Source of the DNA: Gammaproteobacteria bacterium
GTDB taxonomy: Bacteria > Pseudomonadota > Gammaproteobacteria > Arenicellales > JAJDZL01
Assembly: GCA_022823625.1 (NCBI GenBank)
Contig: JAJEHQ010000044.1
Location: 51,089-115,088, forward strand
DNA: 64,000 bases
Direction: 5' to 3'
Position 1 is the stretch's first letter, and every line of letters starts with the position of its first letter. The notes under the pieces were generated by a model that saw nothing but the letters and a program-made list of their open reading frames with translations, did no database searches and had not been told where the DNA came from. Below, in pieces: positions 41,225-49,344 of this stretch. Made by a program: the position numbers and the translations under genes.

Positions 41225-42406
41225 TCACGCGGGTGCGCTTTCAGTCTCCGACTCCAAAATCGTAAGCAACCTGTCCAGAACTTCATCCATCTGCGCTTCA
41301 GAAATAACCAACGGTGGAAGCAGTCGCAGTACGGTCGTACCAGCTGGCAAAGCGAGCACACCCTGGTCCTGCAGTTTTTGCAGATACGGTGTGGAGCGAA
41401 CCTTAAGTTCAATCCCGATCATCAGGCCTACGTGTCTAACCGCTCGCACCTGAGGCGGTTTGTCTTTTAAAAGCTTTCTGACAAATCGATCGCCAAGTTC
41501 AGCCGCCCGTTCGGCGAGCTGCTCGCGTTCCATCACCCCAATCGTCGCCAGAAAAGCTGCACACGCCAACGGATTACCACCAAAAGTACTGCCATGCGCG
41601 CCAACCGAAGATTCGATTTTACCATTCACCAGGATCGCACCCATCGGAACTCCGCCTGCAATCCCCTTGGCAAGACAAAGTACATCCGGTTCAACACCAT
41701 AGTGTTCACACGCGAACATTTTTCCGGTTCGACAAAACCCAGTCTGGATTTCATCAATAATCAGCATCGCTCCGTTCGCTTTGCAAATTTCGACTGCCGC
41801 GTCGATGTATGATTGTTCAGCGGCATAGACACCACCTTCACCTTGCACCAGTTCCAGCAGAACAGCAGCGGTATTTTCATCGACGGCTTTTTTGAGTGCT
41901 TCAACCTGGTTGTACGGCACATACGAGAAACCTGGTACCAGTGGACTGAATGGGTCCTGATATTTCTTGCTCGGTGTCGCACTGAGCGCTCCCATGGTAC
42001 GGCCGTGAAATCCACGATTGGCGCTGACCACTTTGTTCCGGCCGGTTGTCTGGCGAACAAATTTAAGCGCACCTTCGATGCTTTCGGCACCGGAGTTACA
42101 CAGGAACACCCTCTCCAGACCAGCTGGGCTGATTTCGACTAGTTTCTCCATGCACTCGGCGCGAACGTCATTGGGAAAGATTCCGGCACAGGTAATCAGG
42201 CGTTTGGCCTGTTCCGCGATTGCGTTAACCAAAACCGGGTTGGCATGTCCAATATTGGCAACTCCAATACCAGCGGTGCAATCAATGTACTGCTTACCTT
42301 GATCATCCCACAGTAGCGCACCTTCGCCTCTCACCAGCGAAACCCCGCGGCTTTTGTATACGCCGACACTCAGTTCAGTTTCCCGTGTATCCACACTATT
42401 CATCAT
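41225..42406 (-). CDS. lysJ: LysW-semialdehyde aminotransferase (LysJ/ArgD type)
   Basis: Class III PLP aminotransferase of 393 residues in the acetylornithine aminotransferase family. [50 protein letters not shown] and the PLP lysine in [15 protein letters not shown] are all intact. In a LysW cluster this enzyme aminates the carrier-bound semialdehyde, giving LysW-lysine or LysW-ornithine; alone it would be annotated ArgD. An AAGGAG ribosome site precedes two ATGs; the second (42403) has the better spacing. It starts 13 bases after lysZ. Confidence 0.85.
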   Translation of the reverse strand: MMNSVDTRETELSVGVYKSRGVSLVRGEGALLWDDQGKQYIDCTAGIGVANIGHANPVLVNAIAEQAKRLITCAGIFPNDVRAECMEKLVEISPAGLERVFLCNSGAESIEGALKFVRQTTGRNKVVSANRGFHGRTMGALSATPSKKYQDPFSPLVPGFSYVPYNQVEALKKAVDENTAAVLLELVQGEGGVYAAEQSYIDAAVEICKANGAMLIIDEIQTGFCRTGKMFACEHYGVEPDVLCLAKGIAGGVPMGAILVNGKIESSVGAHGSTFGGNPLACAAFLATIGVMEREQLAERAAELGDRFVRKLLKDKPPQVRAVRHVGLMIGIELKVRSTPYLQKLQDQGVLALPAGTTVLRLLPPLVISEAQMDEVLDRLLTILESETESAPA

Positions 42407-42419
42407 TCATCTCCTTTGG

Positions 42420-43235
42420 TCAACTGATTATGGTTCCAGATTCGGCTGTCGTGATCGGCGACTCCACTCGGCCATCGGCAATAATCACCTCCGTCGGACC
42501 CTGTTCAAACAATTTTTGCAGGGCCAGCAGTTTACGCTTCATTCGACCGCTGACCTCGGACTCTCGTGCTCCAAGCTCACTTGAATCCAGCTTTCTGATG
42601 AGGCTCAACGGATCATCGCGGTCGGCCAGTAATCCCGGCGCCTCAATAAACTGGTAAATTCGTTTGGCCTGCATCTGCCTGTGCAAAACGGTGACAATAT
42701 TATCGTTATCCGCGTTGATCGCGACCCCGTTCTCATCTGCAATGGGAATGCTGATTACTGGTGTGAATCCATCTACAAGCAGCTGCGTCAGCAGTTGCGT
42801 ATTGATTTGTTCAGGCTTTCCGGAAAAATCTCTTTTCAACAGTGTCTTACCCTGTTCTCGAATCCGAATACCACGATTGCGTCTGCCTTCAATCAAACGA
42901 CCATCCAGCCCGCTCAATCCGATGGCATTGATACCAAGTTTCTGGCAGGCTTCAACAAAGCGCATCCTGACCAGACCGGCATAACTCATCATGATGACAT
43001 CTATCGCGTTGTCGTCTGAATAGACACTCTCGTAACCAGAAACAGACTGTAGCGTTTTAGTCGGCATGTCCAGTTTCTGTGCCAATCGGTCGCGTTCAGC
43101 ATTGGCACCCAGGACAACGATCACCGACTCATTCAGGTTTGCAAGATCCCGTGCAATTCCAGCTGAATTGATGTCGCCTCCACCACCAACTTTGACGATA
43201 ACAGGCCGAACCGCCGATTGATTTAAAGCCACCAC
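42420..43235 (-). CDS. lysZ: LysW-aminoadipate/glutamate kinase (LysZ, ArgB-like)
   Basis: Amino-acid kinase of about 271 residues that phosphorylates the side-chain carboxyl of the substrate held on LysW. ATP/phosphate loop VIVKVGGGGDINSAG, middle region MSYAGLVRMRFVEACQKLGINAIGLSG, and the C-terminal EVSGRMKRKLLALQKL with ADGRVESPITTAESGT. The latter two resemble LysZ more than N-acetylglutamate kinase ArgB, and the neighbouring carrier gene supports this. Starts with GTG overlapping the amidotransferase stop by one base, so it is translationally coupled to it. Confidence 0.86.
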   Translation of the reverse strand: MVALNQSAVRPVIVKVGGGGDINSAGIARDLANLNESVIVVLGANAERDRLAQKLDMPTKTLQSVSGYESVYSDDNAIDVIMMSYAGLVRMRFVEACQKLGINAIGLSGLDGRLIEGRRNRGIRIREQGKTLLKRDFSGKPEQINTQLLTQLLVDGFTPVISIPIADENGVAINADNDNIVTVLHRQMQAKRIYQFIEAPGLLADRDDPLSLIRKLDSSELGARESEVSGRMKRKLLALQKLFEQGPTEVIIADGRVESPITTAESGTIIS

Positions 43236-43882
43236 TATTCCGACCTTAGTATCCGCATAATGATGTTATTTTCAATTGGCGTCCAGTCGGAACTTTTCTC
43301 ATAAGGTGCCGAACTGACGATGTAAGTCCCATCGATCAGTTTCGTATGCAATTGAAAATATTCTGGATTTTCATTGAAGGTCGTGCTGACCCAGGCTTCG
43401 TTCGCGGTTGCAATGATGAAATTCATTGCACGTATGTAACGTGACTTCCGTACAAGGTGATCAATGCCCTGTTGAATTGCCAACTCCATATCGCCGTTAT
43501 CAAACCGTTTGATGAAATTAAACACTCTTTCTGCACCGATACGACCCGCTTCCCGAATACGAACGCCTTGCAGTTCACCGTTGAAGATGAAGACTTTTTC
43601 ACCATCATCAAAGGGCATATTGTTGCGAACTTCAATACCCTCATTCCGATAGGCGCTGCGGGCATGGGCAAGAAAATAATCGCAAGGCTTAAATCGCTCG
43701 AAACAATCCTCCCAGATCGGTTTGATACTGTGATAGAACTGCCATTCTCCAGATTCGAGCCAGGCGCAGCCCCAACCGTGACTTTGATCCTCGGGACTGT
43801 TTTTCGCAGTTTGAGCAAATTTCTCCAGGTGATGCTGCATGCTGACTGGCGCATCATTCTTGACAAAAAGCAGTCGGCACAT
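43235..43882 (-). CDS. Stand-alone class II glutamine amidotransferase (Ntn glutaminase)
   Basis: A 215-residue Ntn-hydrolase of the GATase_4/YafJ type without any synthase domain. Cys2 follows the initiator Met (MCRLLFVKN), which exposes the N-terminal nucleophile. Other glutaminase features are SHGWGCAWL, FLAHARSAYRNEG and the oxyanion segment FIFNGELQG. Family members hydrolyse the amide of glutamine, usually for a partner enzyme. Here it is embedded between lysY and lysZ and coupled to lysZ by a one-base overlap. Because the LysW encoded upstream ends in Gln instead of Glu, I propose this protein deamidates the LysW C-terminus. That is inference; free glutamine hydrolysis remains possible. 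Confidence 0.82.
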   Translation of the reverse strand: MCRLLFVKNDAPVSMQHHLEKFAQTAKNSPEDQSHGWGCAWLESGEWQFYHSIKPIWEDCFERFKPCDYFLAHARSAYRNEGIEVRNNMPFDDGEKVFIFNGELQGVRIREAGRIGAERVFNFIKRFDNGDMELAIQQGIDHLVRKSRYIRAMNFIIATANEAWVSTTFNENPEYFQLHTKLIDGTYIVSSAPYEKSSDWTPIENNIIMRILRSE

Positions 43883-43913
43883 TGAATTTGCGTTCCGTTG
43901 TCAGACCAGTCGG

Positions 43914-44942
43914 TCAGGCAGGGTATAGGCCAGCAAACTCCAGCCCGATTCGCTCAGAAATGCCAATCATGATATTGAGATTCTGCACAGCCTGACCTGC
44001 TGCACCTTTCATCAGATTATCGAGGGCACTGATGGCGACGATACGATTATTGTCAGCATCCCGCTCGAATCCGACGTCACAAAAATTGGTTCCAGCCAAT
44101 TGTTTGGGTTCAGGGTATCGATGTATTCCCGAACGGTCTTTGACCACCCGGACAAAAGGCTCATTGAGGTAAGCCAGGTTATATGCTTTCCACAAATCTC
44201 GTTCTTTAGGCAGCGTCTGTTCGGAAAATACATGACAGGTTGCAACGATGCCCCGCACCATCTCAATTGACGTTGCTGAAAAACTAACTGCTCCAATATT
44301 GAGCGCCTGCTTCATTTCGGCGACATGCCGATGACCGGTTGGTCGATAGGATCGGACTGCACCACTGCGCACCGGATGGTGACTGCCTTCGCTTGACTGA
44401 CTACCGGCTTCACTGGAGCCGACCTTAACTTCGGCAACGATAGAATTGACAGAACACGATTGTATGATTGGCAGTAGAGCCAGAATGACCGCAGTCGCAT
44501 TGCAGCCGGCACAGGACACATAGTCAGAGGTGGCAATTCGGTCTCTATGAAGTTCAGCGATGCCGTAAGTAAAAGTCTGCAGCAGTTCAGGTCGCAAGTG
44601 AGGTTTACCATAAGCCACTTCATACCCCAAATCACTGTCGAGTCGAAAGTCGGCACTGAGATCGATTATTTTGGGTGCAAGACTCATATAGTGATCGATG
44701 GACTTCATTGCGACGCCATGCGGTAGACACAGAAATAGAACATCGCATCCAGTTAATTCATCGGGGGAGCAAAATTTCTTTGTCAGCAGTTTGCGAAGAT
44801 TCGGATTGGACGAGTGAATGAATTTACCTGCACGGCTGCGCGAGGTGATCTGACCAATTTCCACCTCCGGATGACTATGCAGAAGGCGAATTAGTTCGCC
44901 GCCAGCGTAGCCCGCTCCACCTACGATAGATGCTCGAATCAT
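43914..44942 (-). CDS. lysY: LysW-aminoadipyl/glutamyl phosphate reductase (LysY, ArgC-like)
   Basis: NADPH-dependent reductase of 342 residues that turns the LysW-bound acyl phosphate into a semialdehyde. NADP loop ASIVGGAGYAGGELIRLL, catalytic Cys in YVSCAGCNATAVIL, and the histidine region SEGSHHPVRSGAVRSYRPTG. The basic HHP...R...RPTGHRH segment just after VKVGSSEAG is characteristic of the LysY branch that docks acidic LysW, compared with ordinary ArgC. Starts ten bases after lysX. Confidence 0.88.
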   Translation of the reverse strand: MIRASIVGGAGYAGGELIRLLHSHPEVEIGQITSRSRAGKFIHSSNPNLRKLLTKKFCSPDELTGCDVLFLCLPHGVAMKSIDHYMSLAPKIIDLSADFRLDSDLGYEVAYGKPHLRPELLQTFTYGIAELHRDRIATSDYVSCAGCNATAVILALLPIIQSCSVNSIVAEVKVGSSEAGSQSSEGSHHPVRSGAVRSYRPTGHRHVAEMKQALNIGAVSFSATSIEMVRGIVATCHVFSEQTLPKERDLWKAYNLAYLNEPFVRVVKDRSGIHRYPEPKQLAGTNFCDVGFERDADNNRIVAISALDNLMKGAAGQAVQNLNIMIGISERIGLEFAGLYPA

Positions 44943-44951
44943 GCAGACGCC

Positions 44952-45788
44952 TTAAGTCTGATGGTTAACCACAAAGTCAACCATTCGAGCCGGGATGTCG
45001 ACACCGGTTGGTGCAATGCTGTTGCGAAATTCCATCGTATAGTTGACTTCATTGACAAGCATTCCCCGATCGGACTCGAACAGATCAATCGCCAGAATGC
45101 CGCCACCCACTGCGTCAGCAGCCGCCAGCGATATCTCAGCGATTTCATTGGTAATGGGGCAATTGGCTGCGACTGCTCCGCGGGCGGTATTGGTAATCCA
45201 GTGAGTCGATTCCCGATAGATGCCCGCAATACACTCATCACCAACCACAAAAGTGCGGATGTCACGTCCTTGCTTTTCCACATATTCCTGGATATAGAAG
45301 ATTGAGTGCTGATAAGAACCGAGCAGTCGTTTGTGTTCCAAAACAGTTTCCGCCGCTGATCGGTCATTAATCTTCGAAAGCAAGCGTCCCCAAGAGCCGA
45401 TTGCTGGTTTTAGAACGACGGGATAGCCAAATTCCTCAATGGCTTCCAGCGCAGATTCTTCGGTATACGCCACCCGGAGCTGTGGCTGTGGAATATCGCG
45501 TTCAGCCAACCGTATTGATGTCTCAATTTTGTCACCGCACACCCTGGCGACTTCGGCGCGGTTGATACACGGTACACCTGACATTTCCAGGAATTGCAAG
45601 CTGTATACTGCGCGCGAGTGACTGACACAACGCTCGAAGGCAACATCAATTGGCGGGACATTCTCCAGGTCAAAGACCAGTTTTCTGTCGTCGAGCATAA
45701 TGATGTTGACACCCTGCTGTGCTCGAAACGCTTCGAGCAGTTTTTTCTCCTCAAAGCGAATGACAGAGTGTAAGAACCCGACGTTCAC
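44952..45788 (-). CDS. lysX: LysW ligase, RimK-like ATP-grasp (LysX/ArgX)
   Basis: ATP-grasp ligase of 278 residues that attaches the alpha-amino group of aminoadipate or glutamate to the gamma-carboxyl of the LysW C-terminal Glu. ATP-grasp elements: [32 protein letters not shown], and the metal site [20 protein letters not shown], ending with [15 protein letters not shown]. The last segment contains N-S, as I recall for LysX proteins handling aminoadipate, but I cannot settle lysine versus arginine biosynthesis. Starts with GTG, 26 bases after lysW. Confidence 0.88.
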   Translation of the reverse strand: MNVGFLHSVIRFEEKKLLEAFRAQQGVNIIMLDDRKLVFDLENVPPIDVAFERCVSHSRAVYSLQFLEMSGVPCINRAEVARVCGDKIETSIRLAERDIPQPQLRVAYTEESALEAIEEFGYPVVLKPAIGSWGRLLSKINDRSAAETVLEHKRLLGSYQHSIFYIQEYVEKQGRDIRTFVVGDECIAGIYRESTHWITNTARGAVAANCPITNEIAEISLAAADAVGGGILAIDLFESDRGMLVNEVNYTMEFRNSIAPTGVDIPARMVDFVVNHQT

Positions 45789-45814
45789 AGAAGTAAATCC
45801 GTGAACTTTTTCAT

Positions 45815-45982
45815 TTATTGACCCCAGTCCTCATCCAGTTCTGGTGCGACTTCCAAAGTTGGTGGGCCAAGGTTGACTACCTCAAGTTCGGTGCCGCAGA
45901 AAGGACACGCCAAAAGCTCCCCGACAATGGTGTCGTCTTCAAAATCTATTTCATTAACACAAACTGGGCATTCTGCTGCCAT
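45815..45982 (-). CDS. lysW: LysW amino-group carrier protein, ending in Gln
   Basis: A 55-residue acidic protein that holds intermediates of lysine or arginine synthesis on its C-terminus. It begins [14 protein letters not shown]; a zinc ribbon is formed by Cys5-x2-Cys8 and Cys26-x2-Cys29; the middle [12 protein letters not shown] is typical. The C-terminus reads DEDWGQ. Known LysW proteins end E-D-W-G-E and use the gamma-carboxyl of that last Glu for the isopeptide bond. Here the last codon is CAA (45818-45820) followed by TAA, so Gln replaces the attachment residue. Either it is deamidated before use, as Pup-Gln is by Dop, or the base is an error. A GGAG lies 11 bases before the ATG. The gene starts the lysWXY-amidotransferase-lysZJ run. 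Confidence 0.9.
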   Translation of the reverse strand: MAAECPVCVNEIDFEDDTIVGELLACPFCGTELEVVNLGPPTLEVAPELDEDWGQ

Positions 45983-46032
45983 TCTGGTGGGGTCTCCGAC
46001 GGTGATTGATGAAAATTTCCCAAAATTGGGCG

Positions 46033-46725
46033 CTATTCTTCCGGGGGCGTTGGATACATCAGGATTTCATGCATGTCAACTCGCGGGTGCTGTTCGACAG
46101 CAAACAGAATTGCCTCTGCAACATCTTCGCGTTCCATCGCATTGTCTCTAATTTCGCCCCCAAATATCTCTGTATTGGTCACACCTGGCTGGATATTGGT
46201 AACGCGAACACCGGTTCCTCTGAGCTCTTCCCTGAGGTTGTAGTTCATACCCGTTACGGCCCACTTGGTGGCACTGTACATTGAACCTGGAATCGGTCGC
46301 CTGCCAGCAGCTGAACCCAAGAGCAAGATGTGGCCTTTGCTATTTTTCAAAGCTGCAAGACTGGCTCTGATCGTCAGTCCCGCACCATAAACGTTGGTCA
46401 AGATCATCTCCTTCCAACGTTCAGGGTTGCCTTCGGCGAAACCATCTCCGGAATAGTAAATTCCGGCATTTGCCAATACCACATCAATCCGCCCAAATCG
46501 GTCTATTGCCTGACCAATCATTTCCTGCTGATCTTCCCATTGGGTTACATCGCATCGGACTGCCAGCGAACGAGTCGGGCCACCTAACTCCTCGCACAAT
46601 TCATTCAGAATTTCCGCTCTTCGCGCCGCCAGAACTGTACGATACCCGCGTTTAGCTGCTGAACGCGCGGTTGCAGCACCAATTCCACTTGATGCACCAG
46701 TGATCAGAAATACCTTGTCTTCCAT
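46033..46725 (-). CDS. SDR-family oxidoreductase
   Basis: Short-chain dehydrogenase of 230 residues. Rossmann motif FLITGASSGIGAATARSAA, structural motif LANAGIYYSG, catalytic Ser in LLLGSAAG and Tyr-Lys in YSATKWAVTG. The ending (QHPRVDMHEILMYPT) resembles the YdfG/clavaldehyde-dehydrogenase-like classical SDRs of unknown physiological substrate. The ATG at 46725 matches the family start; the frame is open for 92 more codons upstream, but those overlap the divergent GTPase gene. It lies 50 bases upstream of lysW in the same direction and may be co-transcribed. Confidence 0.87.
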   Translation of the reverse strand: MEDKVFLITGASSGIGAATARSAAKRGYRTVLAARRAEILNELCEELGGPTRSLAVRCDVTQWEDQQEMIGQAIDRFGRIDVVLANAGIYYSGDGFAEGNPERWKEMILTNVYGAGLTIRASLAALKNSKGHILLLGSAAGRRPIPGSMYSATKWAVTGMNYNLREELRGTGVRVTNIQPGVTNTEIFGGEIRDNAMEREDVAEAILFAVEQHPRVDMHEILMYPTPPEE

Positions 46726-46807
46726 ACGCGGCGTTGTCGCAATCGTTATACGGTTTGCCCAAAGGGTAATATTATATGAACCGATGTAAGATACAGATCC
46801 GTATTGA

Positions 46808-47836
46808 ATGCCAACCAACGTATCTCCCGAATACAAAAAAGCTGAGCAGGCTTTTCGTGAAGCGCGCGAACCTGCGGACAGGCTGAAGTGCCTTAAGGAG
46901 ATGTTGCGGACCATTCCCAAGCATAAGGGAACGGAGCACCTGCAACGCGACATCAAAACCCGCATCAAAATGCTGACTGATGAGCTGGCGGGGCCGCGCA
47001 AGGGAGGGGCCCGAACGGGTCCTTCTCATTCGGTTCGGCCAGAAGGAGCGGCCCAGATTGCATTACTCGGGCCTCCGAATTCCGGAAAGTCCCAACTGCA
47101 TCACCGACTGACCGGAGCACGCTCCGAAATCGGCCCCTATCCATTCACTACACAATTTCTGCTGCCCGGCATGATGCCATATGAAGACATCCACTTTCAG
47201 CTGGTTGACTTGCCGCCAATCTCTAATGATTACTTTGAACCGTGGGTGGTCAATTCACTGCAAACCGCCGATGCAGCGTTCCTTGTGATTGATATCTCCA
47301 ACCCTGAATGCATCGATCATATTGACCAGGTCATCGCCCAGCTGGACGAGCGAAAAGTCAGCCTGACTAACCAATTTAAAATTGAGTTGGTAAACGGGGT
47401 GAGCGCATCTGAAGACCCAGACTTTGATCCGTTTCGGGTTGTACTGCCTACGATTCTGATTGCCAATAAAATCGACTTGGCTGTCGATCCTGACGAGCTC
47501 GACGCTCTGAATGAACTCGTCAACTACAACTTTCCGTCAATAGCGCTGTCGGCACTGACCGGTTCAAATCTGGAACTGTTCCCGCAAATGGTCTTTGAAA
47601 AAATGAAAATCGTGCGGGTGTACACAAAAATTCCGGGCAAACCTCCAGACACTGACAAACCTTTCACTCTGAAATTTGGTGGCAAAGTGTCTGATGTCGC
47701 GCGACAGATTCATAAGGATTTTGAAGATACATTTAAATTTGCTCGCATTTGGGGCAAGAATGTATTTGCGGGGCAACAGGTCGGTCCGGATCATCTGCTT
47801 GACGACCTGGATATTCTAGAAATCCATGTTCGCTAA
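46808..47836 (+). CDS. DRG/OBG-type GTPase with C-terminal TGS domain
   Basis: A 342-residue GTPase resembling the DRG branch of the Obg family. An N-terminal helical, basic segment (1-75, KAEQAFREAREPADRLKCLK) precedes the G domain: G1 LLGPPNSGKSQL (88-95), G2 region YPFTTQFLLPGMM, G3 VDLPP, G4 NKIDL, G5 SALTG. The last 70 residues form a TGS domain (IPGKPPDTDKPFTLKFGGKV, with IHKDFEDTFKFARIWG). DRG proteins are universal in archaea and eukaryotes and act with ribosomes; bacterial members are less common and uncharacterised. Divergent from the SDR-lysW unit with 82 bases between. Confidence 0.85.
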   Translation: MPTNVSPEYKKAEQAFREAREPADRLKCLKEMLRTIPKHKGTEHLQRDIKTRIKMLTDELAGPRKGGARTGPSHSVRPEGAAQIALLGPPNSGKSQLHHRLTGARSEIGPYPFTTQFLLPGMMPYEDIHFQLVDLPPISNDYFEPWVVNSLQTADAAFLVIDISNPECIDHIDQVIAQLDERKVSLTNQFKIELVNGVSASEDPDFDPFRVVLPTILIANKIDLAVDPDELDALNELVNYNFPSIALSALTGSNLELFPQMVFEKMKIVRVYTKIPGKPPDTDKPFTLKFGGKVSDVARQIHKDFEDTFKFARIWGKNVFAGQQVGPDHLLDDLDILEIHVR

Positions 47837-47987
47837 ACTGATCGGACAGCGATTCATTTTCAGTATTTCCCGGTAGCCAGAAATTACCGTCAAATTTCTT
47901 TTTACCAGACTGTGTAGAGACGAAATCATTAAGGTGTCTGACAGATTGAAATAAAATGATTTTTCTCTAGGGTTGAGGTGTCTGGTT

Positions 47988-48122
47988 ATGAAACATGAGG
48001 ATTTCTGTTCTCACCCCGCGGCCTTAGCCTCCGATCGAAAATTCGCAACACCATCCTTGATTCAACCATCTGAACTGCCTGAATCAATCAGTCAAAGGTA
48101 TCGAAGTTCAACGAGTTCATGA
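47988..48122 (+). CDS. Possible 44-residue upstream peptide coupled to the MFS gene
   Basis: A short frame starts ATG at 47988, nine bases after a GAGG ribosome site, and ends in TGA overlapping the MFS start codon (ATGA, 48119-48122). The peptide (KHEDFCSHPAALASDRKFA in part) matches nothing I know. Good Shine-Dalgarno spacing and the 4-base overlap suggest a translated leader that couples to the MFS gene; it may also be chance. Confidence 0.35.
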   Translation: MKHEDFCSHPAALASDRKFATPSLIQPSELPESISQRYRSSTSS

Positions 48123-49342
48123 GCACCAAACCTAGCATGAATCTGCGGGAACGGAAGATCGTGGGCCTGATTGGTGCCGCACACTTTTTTTCGCATTTCT
48201 ATTTTCTGCTTCTGCCGTTACTGTTCCCAATTTTGCATGACGTTTACGGCGTCGGATATACGGAACTTGGTATCGGCTACGCGGTTTTCAGTATTGCAAG
48301 TCTGGTCTGCCAAACGCCAATTGGATTTATTGTTGACCGAGTCGGCGCTCGCTGGATATTAATGGCAGGTGTTGCCGTTGAATCCATTGTCCTGGCCCTA
48401 TTTGGGATATTTCAAACCTATACCGGTTACCTGTTATTGATGGGGGTTGCTGGTATGGCCAATGCAGTGTATCACCCCTGCGACTATTCGATACTAACCC
48501 GCTCAGTCAATCAGGACAAGCTTGGCAAAGCATTCTCCATCCATACTTTTTGCGGACAGGCCGGATCGCTCACCGCGCCAGTCATTATCATCATGATTAC
48601 CGCAGGTCTGGACTGGCCTTATGCGCTGATGATTTGCAGTGGAATGGGGCTCATCATTCTGGGAGGATTACTTTTCGGTTTTCGTGGTGTTGTGTTACCA
48701 GACGCGGCTCAGGTTGAAGGCGTTGTGGCACAAAGAAAAAGCAGTTTCAAACTGCTGTTCAGCGCTCCAGTATTGCTGGGCTGGCTGTTCTTTTTCGGTT
48801 ATGCGATAACCAGTACCGGGCTCTACGATTTTTCTGTCGCTGCCCTGACTGAAATTTATGATTCGACTCTAGGACAGGCTGGAATCATCATCTGGCTGTT
48901 TCTAGCCGCTGATGGTGTAGGAATATTACTGGCGGGTGTGTGGGCGCACCGTTGGAAAAATCATGAGTGGGTGGTTGCCAACTGTCTTATCGCGTTTAGT
49001 GTCTGCATGTTTTTCATCACTTTCGTGCCGATGTCCATGACTGCACTCTCAATTCCAATAATTATTGCCGGTTTGTTCTATGGGTTTATCGCACCATCTC
49101 GCGATGTGATCATTGCCAGCATGGCACCAGCGAGAGATATGGGCAAAGTTTTTGGCACGGTGACCACCGGTTTTAACGCCGGTGGAATTGTCGGTCCACC
49201 GCTGTTTGGCCTGTTGCTCGACCTCGGTGACCCCTACTCGATTTTCTGGGGTGCCGGAATCCTAGGAATTATCACCGTATGGACTGTAATCAGACCTTCG
49301 TCCATTAGATTGCTGTTTCGTCCCTCTGCTGAAAGGAGTTAA
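48119..49342 (+). CDS. MFS transporter
   Basis: Major facilitator of 407 residues with about twelve membrane helices. It opens with AAHFFSHFYFLLLPLLFPIL and has the loop 2-3 signature in a relaxed form (GFIVDRVGARWILMAG). The second half ends with FGTVTTGFNAGGIVGPPLFG. The N-terminal H-F-F-S-H-F-Y pattern is shared with uptake-type carriers of organic anions and amino-acid-like compounds. The thiamine-diphosphate enzyme gene starts two bases after its stop, so the two very likely act on the same compound. Confidence 0.88.
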   Translation: MSTKPSMNLRERKIVGLIGAAHFFSHFYFLLLPLLFPILHDVYGVGYTELGIGYAVFSIASLVCQTPIGFIVDRVGARWILMAGVAVESIVLALFGIFQTYTGYLLLMGVAGMANAVYHPCDYSILTRSVNQDKLGKAFSIHTFCGQAGSLTAPVIIIMITAGLDWPYALMICSGMGLIILGGLLFGFRGVVLPDAAQVEGVVAQRKSSFKLLFSAPVLLGWLFFFGYAITSTGLYDFSVAALTEIYDSTLGQAGIIIWLFLAADGVGILLAGVWAHRWKNHEWVVANCLIAFSVCMFFITFVPMSMTALSIPIIIAGLFYGFIAPSRDVIIASMAPARDMGKVFGTVTTGFNAGGIVGPPLFGLLLDLGDPYSIFWGAGILGIITVWTVIRPSSIRLLFRPSAERS

Positions 49343-49344
49343 TC

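Noticed and set aside
41225..44942. Reading lysJ, lysZ and lysY simply as argD, argB and argC
   Set aside because: The carrier protein LysW and its ligase LysX lie directly upstream in the same direction, and LysY has the basic docking segment, so the carrier pathway is the better call.
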